NCBI GenBank assembly: GCA_963662175.1
Contig: OY759215.1
Coordinates: 15,427,079 to 15,491,078 of the forward strand
DNA length: 64,000 nucleotides
Direction of reading: 5' to 3'
Source: Aradus depressus
Taxonomy: Eukaryota > Arthropoda > Insecta > Hemiptera > Aradidae
Position numbers and translations under genes: made by a program. Below, one piece after another: positions 10,038 through 20,545 of this stretch (the stretch's first letter is position 1; each line of letters opens with the position of its first letter). The notes beneath the pieces were generated by a model. The model saw only the letters and a list, made by a program, of their open reading frames with translations. It made no database searches and was not told the DNA's origin.

Positions 10038-10058
10038 CAAGTCCCTGTTCGGGCGCCA
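10038..10058 (-). promoter_or_regulatory. tRNA-Lys primer-binding site
   Basis: The minus strand reads TGGCGCCCGAACAGGGAC then TTG, complementary to the 3' end of animal tRNA-Lys and the same primer site as used by lentiviruses and gypsy-type elements. It fixes orientation and the inner LTR edge at 10059. Confidence 0.95.
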
Positions 10059-11168
10059 ATTATAACCATTTCCCTCCCTGTGTGAGTGCAAATCACGTAA
10101 TTAATAAAATAAATAAAATTGAGATCGAAAAATTATTAAATTTGAAAATTATTTAAATCGCGACTTTAATTAAACAATGCCTGAATAGCTGAAAGCACTC
10201 CCACGGGAAGAACGGTTACAAGATCCTAACGGTTAGTTGACATCAGTAATTAACAATAATTAATTACTGTTGTCAACCAGAAGAAGCATGAGTGGGGGGG
10301 GGGAATGAAATGAATCAAACCTATAACTTTAACATATTTATTTTAATGAGAACATATTTACAAAACAACAATTGAATATATATAATTTGGCCGTGTGTCT
10401 GAAGGACTGAATTATAACTTAATTACGAGGTACCTCGATACGATATCCATGGCGAATGACGGCGTGATCACCCTTTCTGGACCTCCCGTAGAAATCGTCT
10501 ATTCACATAGTCCCTGAAGATCTGCGTAGTTTCGAGGGCACACCAGAAGTTACACCCCCACTGACTTTGCACCGTCCAAAATCAAAGTGTGTCTCTACGA
10601 CTAATTCACATATTCAAACTGATATTACTTATAGAAAAGATACGTGGTGATCACCCAAGACATGAACGAAGACTGTTAGTAATTTCACATATTCAAACTA
10701 AACTTTACTTATAGAAAAGATACGTGGTGATCCACCAAGACATGAGCAAAGAATGAGTAAAACGGGGAGTGGCTTCCGATATCTGACCGTGGTAGGGGAC
10801 AGTTCTCGAGGCTTGATTGGTCGTCGGACTCCGCCCATTTTATTTCCAGCCAATCGCATATTACCAATTAACATCTGCCTCTAGTTGTGTGAAAACCTGG
10901 AGTAAGAAAAAAAAAACCTTTACTGCTTATTCCTTATACACCGGATGTAGACAATTATCTTGGCTTCCTTTTCATTGTGTCTCTATTATTCTTTATTTTC
11001 GCTCCCAGCGATCGCGATTCTCTCGCAGGCATCATTGGTTCCGAGCATTCTCTTCCAAATGCAATTCTCGTTTATTCAACACCACACAACCCATACTTTG
11101 CTCCTAGCGATCGCGATCCTCTCATAGACATCGCCAGTTCTGAGCATTATCTATAGGGTGGACATGCT

Positions 11169-11171
<3 letters not shown>
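10059..11171 (-). repeat. 5' LTR of the Gypsy-like element
   Basis: About 1113 bp, complete at the primer-site end. The outer end, minus strand TGTAGCATGTC, abuts a TA microsatellite, so the target duplication cannot be read. Promoter elements were not resolved. Confidence 0.92.

Positions 11172-11173
<2 letters not shown>

Positions 11174-11213
<40 letters not shown>
11174..11213. repeat. TA microsatellite
   Basis: Uninterrupted TA dinucleotides beginning immediately at the outer edge of the LTR. Confidence 0.9.
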
Positions 11214-11216
<3 letters not shown>

Positions 11217-11354
11217 TGTTACAGCCAAAGTAATTCATAAAAAAACTTGAAAATGTTATATACCTAACTTTTGGGTTATTTAAGGAGATTTTGACTTTCT
11301 CCGAAGTATTGATGGCCATAACTTGCTATATATAGGTGTATACCTATATATATT

Positions 11355-11359
11355 TATGT

Positions 11360-11412
<53 letters not shown>
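11355..11412. repeat. TA microsatellite
   Basis: Second long TA run, separated from the first by about 145 bp of unassigned sequence that begins CATATATGTTACAGCC. Confidence 0.9.
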
Positions 11413-11415
<3 letters not shown>

Positions 11416-11804
11416 TTTTTTTTTAAGAAAATAATAAAGGAAAGATACAAAAACCTCCATCATTCATCAAGAACAATAAAGTAGTCTTGGACATATATAG
11501 AGCAACTACTCTCTGCAAATATTCACATAAAATACACCCTGTAGGGTTTATAGACTAGAAGGTTGTCCAGTAACAGGGGCTTCCTTCTCTAGCCCTAGCT
11601 GAGACGTCAGACGACCATAACTTCAGCTAGCCTCAGACAATTTTATTACGTTTTTTAGGTGTCTGTATTCCTCCTTTGCTTAGTTCACTATGCAAAAACC
11701 CATCGAACTGATCGAGAAATTGTTCCTTTTGAAAAATGACTAGAAAAACTACTCGGAAAACATTTCACAGTTTTGAAGTAAAACAAAAAATATCCTTTTA
11801 CTTC

Positions 11805-12690
11805 GATCGCTATTCAAAGTATAGGGGAAGTTATGTAATCAGCAAAAAATTCGAGTTTTCAATGGAATTTCATGTTTTCCACCTTCCTGATTGTTAGTGA
11901 ACTTCATAACTCCCGATGGAATGAATATATTAACATGAAATTTTGTAATACATAAATACGCCAGAAATTGACAATAAAAAAATTCAGTAAAACTGAAAAG
12001 CACGGCCAAGTACGAAAAAATGTCTGCCTGGTGTTATCGTTATAATATTGGGTTATTTTTTATTATATATATTTTTATCTTTATCTTTGCATATATAGAT
12101 CACATGATATTTATTATACATTTAAAAAAATTTATATATTAACATTAATGACGTAATCCGGACACCGAAAAAAGAAAAAGAAAAAAAAAGTTATTTTTTG
12201 CCAATTTTTGACCCTTCGAAGTTTATATAAAATTATTCTTTTTGGCTACTATTTTTTTTTTTTCAGCTCGGAGTTCTCCAGACGGCTATGTCGGAAAAAC
12301 ATCATTTCGTTAATGAATAATATACTTTTTTCGATGCAAAAAGTGGCATTTGGTGTTACGAGAAATGTAACACAGCAGTGTCTTTCGACATTTTTTTTTT
12401 CGGAATTGGCCAGAGACACTGCCGTGTCTTCTTATGTGTATCCAGAACCCCCTAAGGACGGCACCTGTTGATTTTCAGCCAAATCGACCAAAGGGAAGAG
12501 AGAAATAGGAGAGAGGTTTAACACAAAAACTCTATACTGTAATAATTGTTGATGTAATGAATGTATCAACAGAAAATCTAGTATGAGGATTCAGAAGCCA
12601 CAACGTAAATCAAAATATTAAGTTTTAGCCCAAGCGATTGGGTTTGGAGGGAGAGCGAAAACGTAATTGATTAACTCTTGCGGAGAGATG
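11805..12690 (+). repeat. Family X, long diverged copy
   Basis: Starts with the family 5' block (AAGTATAGGGGAAGTTATGT) and has an internal unit with GATTTTCAGCCAAATCGACC and GATGTAATGAATGTATC. It reaches the GGTTTGGAGGGAGAGCGAAA block near the 3' end but then diverges into a GAT microsatellite. The middle (about 12000-12460) is not clearly family X and may be another insertion. Confidence 0.6.
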
Positions 12691-13068
12691 ATGATGATGA
12701 TGATTGAGTATTGGAATTGAGAGAGGTGGAGATCAGAGATGGAAATGAGAGGGCGAATATTCGTATCAGTGTCCTAAGCAGAATTAAAATATATTACAAA
12801 ACTACGAAAACTCGTATGTATTTATTAAAGTTTATTAAGGAACTTATTCTTTGTGTGATCTGATCTCCCTTCTCTGTAATATTTTTTCATTACTTTTTTT
12901 TTTTTTGTTTAACATAAACTTTCTCAATATTACAGTTGGCTTCTTATAGATGGTTCTTGTTTTCTTGTTTTACTTGTCTAAAAAAAAACTGAGTGATTGA
13001 TCAGCACTTGGAGTGATCACTCCTCAGATATCTAGGAGCTCCATTACATAAAAAATATTTATTATATA
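12691..13068. other. No gene seen
   Basis: Short (GAT)n at about 12687-12702, a T-run near 12895 and AT-rich unassigned sequence. Confidence 0.5.
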
Positions 13069-13180
13069 GGGGTCGTCCATAGATTACATAACGCAATTTT
13101 CGAAAAGTGTTGACCCTCCCCCTGTCACAAAGTGTCACACCCTTCTGAGCCCCCTCCCCTCTGCCCATTCGTTACATAAA
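13069..13180. mobile_element. Foldback-like MITE fragment
   Basis: Begins GGGGTCGTCCATAGATTACA, a word I recognise as the end of a widespread palindromic invertebrate MITE. It is followed by pyrimidine-rich then GTCACA-rich sequence and a half-complementary right arm (CGTTACATAA). The right terminus is lost. Confidence 0.4.
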
Positions 13181-13763
13181 TTTTTTTTTACTAAAAGATA
13201 ATTGAAATAATGAAAATGTGAACCTTTGGAGTTCTGTAAGAAGATTCTGAATTTACAATAATATATTTTTCAACAGCTATATCATTGGTCGCAGGGAATG
13301 AATTGGTAAGTCTAAATTCGTAACTTTTCAGGGCAGCCCTTTTTTACTTTTTTTTACAGTTTTTGGAATAAATAAATTATGTGTGCATCTTTATTAATAC
13401 ATAATTATTAACCATACTTTTTGAAATACTCGTGAATGAAGCCTCTCTAATGTTGATTTAACTGAAAACGTCCTCTTCACTTGGAATAGTCTGCCGTAAT
13501 GAATAAATGGTTAAATGCAGTTATCTCGTGAATCATTCCTCAAAGAAGTAGATTAAGTTGATTTAACCGAGAACATACACAATTTTATGAGATACCAAGA
13601 AACCCACATCTTTATAATTCCGAAAGTATTAGAGTCCTGAGCTCCCAACTTCTTCACAGTGCGCAGATGGCTTGGGAGATGACACAGTACATTTAACTCA
13701 TTTTGGCCATTTTACGGCTTAACAACTTATTCCCAATGACTATAGATTAGGTAAGGTTAGGTT

Positions 13764-14029
13764 TTATGACTCGTGCCCGGACTTTAATTAAGAGGTCATA
13801 TCGCCCACTACCAGAGTCACTCTGGTGGACATGAGCCCGACTCTACTGTGGGAGTCCTAAATTTTGCCTACCCTAAATTATTATTCATCTAGGGCAGGGG
13901 TCTTTAACTAGTGCCTGACATTGTACACGCTCAGGACCATCGCTTAACGTCCCATCCGAAGGACGGCGAGCTTAAGTTTATTTTACCTCCCAGATAAAGC
14001 ACGCATACCACTGAGCTACCGGCGCCCTC
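13764..14029 (-). repeat. SINE-1 with internal head deletion
   Basis: Minus-strand copy retaining tail, body and 5' terminus (CTGAGCTACCGGCGCCCTC) but missing the B-box part between CCCAGATAAA and GCACGCATACC. The A-box survives. Confidence 0.85.
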
Positions 14030-14104
14030 TCAACGACTATAGATATTATTCCTGGAAAATATAGAATGAAAAATATTTTTTTGTTAATTCAGAATCTCCT
14101 TAGA

Positions 14105-14215
14105 AGGACATTTTTAAATTATTTTTTGAAATCAAGAGATCGGAAAACATGAAATACCTTTGAAAAGTCAACATAGAAGTTTTCACCGATTACATAACTG
14201 CCCCTATACTTGTAC
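14105..14215 (-). repeat. Family X 5' module
   Basis: On the minus strand AGTATAGGGGCAGTTATGTAA starts the family X 5' block, continuing to the CATGTTTTCCGATCTC word. No internal units follow. Confidence 0.55.
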
Positions 14216-14869
14216 AGCTGGGAAAATAAAGAAATGTACTTTCATTTTTCGAAAATTACAGATTTTTACAAATAATATTTAAAAGATAAAAAGTAATATT
14301 CTTGTAGCTAAATATGTATTCAAATAACTTTTTCTGGGATATGGGCTCTATGAGAAGTGCAGGTAAGTCAACGAGAAAATAATATACACTAACATTAATC
14401 TTAATAAGATTATATTCGTTAGTGAATTAGCTAAAGTTTAAAATATGTACCTGTCAAATGGATATCAGACGAGGAAACGGGTTTAAATGGGTTTAGCGTA
14501 ACCCGGACTAGCCTGCAGACCGGATTGTCTATAGCTTTCAGCAGGAGTTTTCAAGATTGGACCTAAATGAAATACCTCCCCAGCTCACAAGGGATATATT
14601 ATTAATATCGATATTTGTTTTAAACTATATACCGATATTATTTACTGTATTGATACTTTCATACCGATATATTGTTTTTGCGTTTTAATAGGCGATAAGT
14701 GTATTTAAAATAAAATCATTTGATACTATGCTTTCATTGCCAACTAAAAATATACAAAACTGTATTTATATAATTAATAAAAATCAGCCTAGTTCAAAAG
14801 AAGCAACATTGCATACTGTTTACTTGGAGTATGGGTAGTCATGTATTGCATGGATGCCATTGGTTTCGC
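14216..14869. other. No gene seen; AT-rich with CGATAT words
   Basis: AT-rich. Around 14600-14690 several ATCGATAT/ACCGATAT words cluster, reminiscent of subterminal motifs of the hAT MITE at 1189-1740, but no ends were found. Confidence 0.4.
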
Positions 14870-15400
14870 AAAGCGCTTATATGACGCCGAAGGTAACGGA
14901 TCAGGGATGGAGTCAACGGAATAATAAACTCATTCATGTCGTCTGCTGAGGCTGACATCATCGATAATACACCGTCTCTGTACCGGTTGATGTCTTCGGG
15001 TGACCACATCCTCCTTCACAGTGCTTGTAGACAGGGTTGTTGTCAAAATATCCGCTAGGTCGAAGGATATCATTTGTTTCATGATAGCGTGGGTCATACG
15101 AGGAAGGAGAGTACTCAAGTTCTTGAAGAGTATCGCACCGCAAAGAAATTAGAACCGAAGGACAGTCCAGACATCGAATAATGATATTTACTAATGAGTA
15201 TTTCTTTTTCGTATCCGCTGGACGAGTCGCTGTCTTCCTCTTCGGTGCTGGGAACCGAGGTGAGGGTTTCGGGAGCCTGGGACCAGGCATTGAGAAGACG
15301 GGCGGGTCATTATCCACATTGACAATCAGGATTAATGAGCTCTGTATCAAACACCGGGGGAATTTACCATGTGCGGAGTATATGAACTAATGCAACAAGC
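14870..15400 (-). other. GC-richer unexplained island with overlapping open frames
   Basis: This stretch is less AT-rich than its surroundings and shares none of the local repeat words. A 130-residue minus-strand frame (15350-14958) is basic and proline-rich at first (PVFSMPGPRLPKPSPR). A second minus frame over the same bases gives an acidic serine run (STEEEDSDSSSGYEKE). Neither has a recognisable domain. It could be an old exon, a retrogene piece or an unknown element; I cannot assign a product. Confidence 0.3.
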
Positions 15401-15811
15401 GACCACTAATGAGTGAAGCTACAAGGCTACTTCACAAAGTCACAACCAAATACTAGAAAGTTGGATCGAATAAACACTGAACGCAATTAATTACAGCTAT
15501 TTACAACATACAGCGTTTGTCTGTCAGCGTAGAGCAGGAAAAAGAGGTTTAAATACTAACAAATCAAATTTAGTAACGTGCGAAGTTTGCTTCAATTGGT
15601 GCCAGTAGAGTCCTGAAGTCTGCGCTGAAGATTCATCAGTTGCATGTGATTATGTACAGCATATAAAGAGCATTCTACAGAAATAGATAACGGAATGAAG
15701 ATAGACAGATAGACTCTAGTGTGGCGTCGGATCAAGCAGATAAACAGTGGACGAGTTTACCTTTACGAAGATCCTCAAGAAAAAGAATGAGTATAATAAC
15801 ATCAGACTCCA
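15401..15811. other. No gene seen
   Basis: Moderately AT-rich, apparently single-copy within this window; no open frame with protein character. Confidence 0.4.
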
Positions 15812-16096
15812 CTGAGCTTAAAATCGCGGCTTCAAAACCCGGCCGAAGTACTTAGTTTATTTTATCTGGGAGGTAAAATAAACATAAGCACGCCGTCCTT
15901 CGGATGGAACGTTAAGCGATGGTCCCGGGCCTGTTCGATGTCAGGTACTCGTTAAAGACCCCTATCCTAGATAAATAGATAAATAAAAATTTAGGGTAGG
16001 CAAAACTTTGGACTTCCATAGTAGAGATGGGCTCATGTCCACCAGAGCGACAAAAGAGTGCTCTGGCAGTAGGCGATATGACCTCGAAGTTAATGT
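15812..16096 (+). repeat. SINE-1, 5'-truncated copy
   Basis: Plus-strand copy starting inside the tRNA-like head (GAGCTTAAAATCGCGGC), with body and tail end blocks but without the (CTAA)n tail. Confidence 0.85.
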
Positions 16097-16712
16097 ATAC
16101 TGACACAATCCATAAAACAGCTGACTAAATAACTCAATCTCTCTTACCCGATATATATATATTTACTTAAACCCAAAACATTCTTTAATTATTGATTACA
16201 TTTGACTAAATTTGACAGGAATATCTGAACCTAATTTTACTTCATCTAAAACAAACTTTCAGATAAATAACACTATTAAAATAAGTTAAGAAAACTACTC
16301 TTGAACATGAAACAAGTTATATGAATAAAATTAAACAGATTTGAATCAAAACCCAAAGAAGAATCGATTATGAAAATTTGTATTCTCAACTCGTTACGAA
16401 CAGGCACTATCGCTTCATATCCTTTGTAAATTGTTTTAGAATGGCGTTGTTCTATATTCTCTTTTAGATATGGTTAATTAGCATTACATAATAAATATAT
16501 ACACTTGCCTCTACGTAATAAATATATACACTTGTCTTTGTGCAAATTAACATAAAACTGTTATCATGAACAATGGAAATTATGTTTTCTTTTAGTTAGC
16601 AGCGCTCTTTGATACAAACGCACCGAACCAATAATATAAACAATACAACTGAAAAAACAGACACTGAAGCAACAAAAGAAGTATTAAACATACATTATAC
16701 TGTACTGGGGTG
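16097..16712. other. No gene seen; short direct repeat
   Basis: AT-rich. Two adjacent copies of TAATAAATATATACACTTG lie at about 16489-16534. Confidence 0.45.
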
Positions 16713-16856
16713 AGGGCGCCGATAGCTCGGAGGTAGCGTTCTTGCTTATTGAGCTATAGATCGCGGGTTCGAAACCCGGCCAAGGCCCATACGTTTTTTA
16801 TCTGGAAGATGAAATAACATTGAGCATGTCGTTCTTCATATGGGACGTGTGGTAAT
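16713..16856 (+). repeat. SINE-1 tRNA-like head with intact B-box
   Basis: Begins GGGCGCCGATAGCTCGGAGG, an A-box-like block, and has an exact B-box GGTTCGAAACC at about 16766-16776. Sequence stops after CATATGGGACGTG, so only head and first body part remain. This copy shows best that the SINE head derives from a tRNA. Confidence 0.85.
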
Positions 16857-17228
16857 TAAAAAAATGTTAATGTTAAATAAATTATAAATATATAAATAAT
16901 AATTGTATTAATAATATTAATAATAATTAAATAAACATATAAAAATCAAATATTAAATAAAATTACCACATTTCCTGTAGAAATTACATCTCTGATCTTT
17001 TACTAAATTTTGATTTCTACATTTGTTTTCGAAAAGGGCCCTAAAAAAATATAAAAAGTTCAAGACGTGCAATTTTCATGCCATATTGTTTTTTTTCTAA
17101 ATTTTGCTATTAATTCTAATCCAAAGGTTTTTAAATTATCTTACTGGGCCTGCAAGGAAAATGAATAGATTATAATACGAGAACAAATATTTGGGTTTAT
17201 TTTTACTTAAATTAATTAATTACGAGTG
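16857..17228. other. No gene seen; very AT-rich
   Basis: Strings of AATAAT/TAAATA sequence; nothing recognisable. Confidence 0.45.
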
Positions 17229-17290
17229 AGTTAAGCTATAATCCCGAGCCTGTACGATGTCAGGTACCTACTCGTTAAAGACCCCTACAC
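17229..17290 (+). repeat. SINE-1 body fragment
   Basis: Plus-strand piece CCCGAGCCTGTACGATGTCA through AAAGACCCCTACAC, with a 4-bp internal duplication (CTAC/TACC). Confidence 0.7.
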
Positions 17291-17530
17291 AGTTTTTTTT
17301 TTTTTAAATTATTTATTTATATTTTTGGCCTTATGCACGATGAATATTAGTCACGACTCTTCTAATAATGTTACCTAGTTATTTACGACATCCATGGCCC
17401 CGGGAGGGAGTTCTATCTACAAAATAAAACTCACTCCTGGACAGGATTCGAACCTGCAAACTAAAGTGAGACGATGCGGCCAAAGCCCTACGCTCTAGCT
17501 CGCACGACCATCATGGCTCCCTCGCACTTA
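17291..17530 (-). repeat. SINE-2, a second tRNA-derived SINE family
   Basis: On the minus strand it starts GAGCCATGATGGTCGTGCGA, has an exact B-box GGTTCGAATCC about 60 bp in, a tRNA-unrelated body (CTCCCTCCCGGGGCCATGGA) and ends in an A-rich tail (the plus-strand T-run near 17296-17309). Head and body differ from SINE-1. Only one copy was seen in this window. Confidence 0.7.
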
Positions 17531-18100
17531 CGTTTGAAACTCAAGATATGGGGGCAGCACAAGCATGTATAATGCTATTTACTAATTATGTTTTCATAAG
17601 TGATTAAGGGCTTATAGGAATTGGACCCCCGTCTTCAGTCACACTTGTTTCTGTAATAATTGATAACAACTTTTCCGAGTGTACCCTCGCCTTACTCACG
17701 CTCTAGGCCATTGACGCTTAAGGTGTCGTTGGGAATTGGGGCACGTACTAATAGATTACTATGGAAACTCAGGGAGGAAAATAACATTTTGTGACAGGTC
17801 GTGGAGGGTCTCGTGGAAACATAGTAAGGAGCATTGGCTATTGCACGAAGGATTTTGGATAGAAATATGCTGCAGATTTTAAACCTTGGCAGAACCCTAG
17901 AGTTCAAGTCCTTAAGTCCACATCGTTGTTTTATTTTTATAGTTAATTAGTAGCATCTGTTCATTTCTTGTATTTTCAGTCTCGTGTGTTCCACGTTAGT
18001 CACTTGTTAAGTCCGAGGCGTAGACAGCGAACTGGAGGGTAGATAAACAATACAGTTTTTTTAATTTTAGTTTTTAAATACAAATCACGATGAACTTTAG
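17531..18100. other. No gene seen
   Basis: No recognised repeat; the 71-residue minus-strand frame at 17692-17907 has no domain. Confidence 0.4.
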
Positions 18101-18298
18101 GTGTTGCGGCGTTCGACGGATGGAGAAACCTTGATTTGCATGTTCGATTTAATATTGGTGTTAACATTATCGTCGGTCGTGAAAAAAACTGAAAACTTCT
18201 TAAGTGATAAAAGTCCAGATTGCTTGCAGATTTACGATCCAGATCGTTACGATGCTTTAGTAAAACTAGTTTTACAGGAGAAACGAAAAAAAAATTGA
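18101..18298 (+). CDS. Small unassigned open frame
   Basis: 65-codon frame, unrecognised. From an internal methionine (about residue 14) it reads as a hydrophobic leader-like start (MFDLILVLTLSSVV) and ends in a charged tail (DPDRYDALVKLVLQEKRKKN). This could be a small secreted peptide, an exon end or chance. A 101-codon frame runs over it on the other strand. No splice or promoter evidence was found. Confidence 0.2.
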   Translation: MLRRSTDGETLICMFDLILVLTLSSVVKKTENFLSDKSPDCLQIYDPDRYDALVKLVLQEKRKKN

Positions 18299-18457
18299 GA
18301 ATCAAAAGTTACGTTCCAGAGAATTCAATTTAAGATTAGGAAACAAATCAGAGAAAATAACTTGAATGTGAAGATTGGCTGATATAGTGTAAAGTGACTT
18401 TTTCTCAGGTTGCAAAATAAAAATATAGTCGACCTCTTACAGATTTTATTATATTGT

Positions 18458-18982
18458 ACTAGCAGTAATACCCGGCGTTGCCCGGGGAACTTTGACTTTT
18501 CTCCCAATATCTCCTATAAGGCTATTCAGTTCCTCGACAGTACATTTATGATGTTATAATTTTTAATTATTCATACGGAATAAGGCTTATAGTCCTTCAA
18601 TTGTAGTAACGCTAGCTTTGGAGCTAAAACTAATTTATTCAAAAAGATTTCTCATTAATCGTTGCAATGGTTTTCGAGTTACAAAGATTGCGTGAGTGAA
18701 TGCTGGGATGGACAAGGGGTTGATTAAAAAATAGACCTTAACCTTTCGGTAGATAAAACTTATCTATTCAAAAAGATTCCTCATTAATCATTGCAGTGGT
18801 TTTTGAGTTACAAAGATTGCGTGGGTGGATGCTGGGATGGACCAGATATTGAGGTACTAATACGCCTATAACCTTCCACAGACGATGACGAACAAATTTT
18901 AAAAAAAATTAATCAAATCCATCAAGCCGTTCGTGAGTTATAGCGGTACAACGCACAGACATTTTCAGCTTTATATATATGA
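18458..18982 (+). mobile_element. Non-autonomous retroposon with internal duplication
   Basis: Begins ACTAGCAGTAATACCCGGCG then TTGCCCGGGG, a start common to dispersed retroposons in arthropods, and ends ACATTTTCAGCTTTATATAT. Between them a roughly 79-bp segment occurs twice (about 18637-18715 and 18765-18843; GTTACAAAGATTGCGTG(A/G)GTG). No coding frame. The class is inferred from the end sequences only. Confidence 0.55.
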
Positions 18983-19195
18983 TTTTATGCTAGCGGGTTT
19001 CGATGTTGCCCTTATCTGATGATGTCAGTCTACAAAAAAAAAAAAAATAATTTAGTAAAAAAAAAGTATACAATTCTAATGGCTAAAATAAGTGTATAAA
19101 AATATTGGCTACATATACGTGTATATTACAAGATTAATAAGGATTCTAAAACAGTTTGAAATTTTGACATCTGATGAAAATTTGTATTTCTACTT

Positions 19196-19800
19196 CCTAT
19201 GAAAAAAAAGTCTATCTGTTTGTGTGTCTGTGAACACTATAACTCTCGATAGGATGATTGCATCGACACGAAAATTTATATATGAAGCCGGAACCCTCTA
19301 ACGACAACACCTATTGATTTTCAGTCAGATCGACCGAAGGGAAGTAGGGTTTAGAAGGAGGCTTAACACAAAAACTCTAATAACGGCCGATAGAATGAAG
19401 GTATCGACACAAAATTTCAAATGTGAATTGAAAACCCCATGATAACGATATATATAAATTTTCAGTGGAAGCAACTGAAGGGGAAGAGGGATCAGAGGTA
19501 GGGCTCAACGCAAAAACCCCATTAGCTACCGATGTAATGAACTTATCGACATGAAATTTCATATTTCAATTTCAAACCCAATGAGGACAAAATCAAGCTC
19601 AATTCAAATTCCAAAAAGCTGGCCGATGTAATGAATTTATCGACACAAATTTAATTTAATGATTTAGGAGGATGTGCGTCAAATATTGAATATTAGCGCA
19701 TACGGTTGACTGGTTTTGGAGGTGAGCGAAATGATAGTTGATTTTTTCGTTCTGGGGAAGTACATTGCCGGTGATTTACCGACAGATTTTTCAATTTGTT
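19196..19800 (+). repeat. Family X, multi-unit copy
   Basis: Best internal structure of the family: GATGTAATGAA(C/T)TTATCGACA-type blocks recur at about 19241, 19378, 19521 and 19619, giving units of about 140, 142 and 98 bp. The copy finishes with GTACATTGCCGGTGATTTAC. The minus-strand frame at 19377-19562 is incidental. Confidence 0.8.
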
Positions 19801-20436
19801 ATTCTTTGGTAGGTGAAGTGAAATCAGACTATGCTTGACTCTAGTACATTCTAGTGGTTGCCACTTTAAAGTACACGATATGACGATTTTCTTTAATGCA
19901 TTTGGCCCAAAAACATTCATGCCCCGAATTTACCTTACTTCAGTTTTTGAATAATTGTTTGCTGTTGTCATATGTCAGATTATTTTTTTACAATCGACAA
20001 CACTGCAGAAACTTTAAAACAAGGAACTGGGACACAAAGTGCACAAAGGTAAGGAATAAGAGCATTGGATGCTTAGGTACCCAACACCAGCCCCTTTTAG
20101 TGCACAAATACCTCTGAGGCGACGAGCAGTAGCACTTCCACCCTGAGCAAGTTGGAATATTTGCCTGGTACCAATGTTGAGAATAGTTGGAGGGTAGTGT
20201 AGCCACTCAGACATTCTCAGCCCATTACAACTTAGCCCATCCCTTTTGGTATACATTATTTAGCCAAGACAAACACTTTTCCTATCGGGAAATTCGAAGG
20301 TTTTTCTTCAATTCTACAGATGTAAGAAAAACGAATTCGAAATTCCAAATTCCGTGAATTGGGGCTTCCAGAGGAGAACCAGCATGACTGACGTTTTTAT
20401 TTTATGTTTTAAAAACCGCCCGAGACCTTAGAATGA
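19801..20436. other. Unassigned stretch, possible LINE tail
   Basis: Contains ATTGGATGCTTAGGTACCCA followed by ACACCAGCCCC, resembling the C-terminal end of the LINE fragment at about 31010-31050 (GGATGCTTAGGTCCCTAGGT). Several small frames on both strands lack domains. A LINE origin is only a suggestion. Confidence 0.3.
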
Positions 20437-20545
20437 CATGCATTTCACAGGAAGAGTGATCTGTAAAAATGTGGTTGGTATAAGAAAATCCTGTTATGGC
20501 CACATTACATATAATTTTCTTTATTATTTTTTGTGCTACTTGTAC
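20437..20545 (+). repeat. LINE-A 3' UTR fragment
   Basis: Carries GTGATCTGTAAAAATGTGGT then TGGTATAAG and CCTGTTATGGCCACAT, also found at 60985, 62490 and 46903. At 61903-62565 these words follow a LINE protein end. Confidence 0.6.

Larger units (their letters stand above)
4195..11171 (-). mobile_element. Gypsy-like LTR retrotransposon, internally deleted
   Basis: Minus-strand element: 5' LTR 10059-11171, tRNA-Lys primer site, gag 9621-8005, slippery heptamer, pro/pol remnant to 7030, a 1.8-kb non-coding stretch, polypurine tract and 3' LTR 4195-5261. By eye the aligned LTRs differ at four bases plus one G-run length change over about 1067 bp, so the insertion is recent. Protease active site, reverse transcriptase, RNase H and integrase core are all missing; only gag, a G-patch and an integrase C-terminal domain remain. 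It must have been mobilised in trans. Clade assignment within Gypsy/Errantivirus-like elements is an inference from gag, primer site and integrase tail. Confidence 0.9.

Noticed and set aside
13745..13765. Interstitial telomere repeat (TTAGG)n
   Set aside because: GGTAAGGTTAGG is only two imperfect units and belongs to the variable SINE-1 tail.
16713..16790. Functional tRNA gene
   Set aside because: A-box and B-box are present but the sequence is continuous with the SINE-1 body and the same head recurs many times; no clean cloverleaf with an assigned anticodon was found.
17440..17525. Functional tRNA gene on the minus strand
   Set aside because: B-box is exact but the sequence continues into a SINE body with A-rich tail, and acceptor arms could not be paired convincingly.
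19196..19800. Canonical Helitron
   Set aside because: The hairpin is followed by CTTTT and not CTRR, and a TC start was not seen; only a looser Helentron-like resemblance is kept as a hypothesis.
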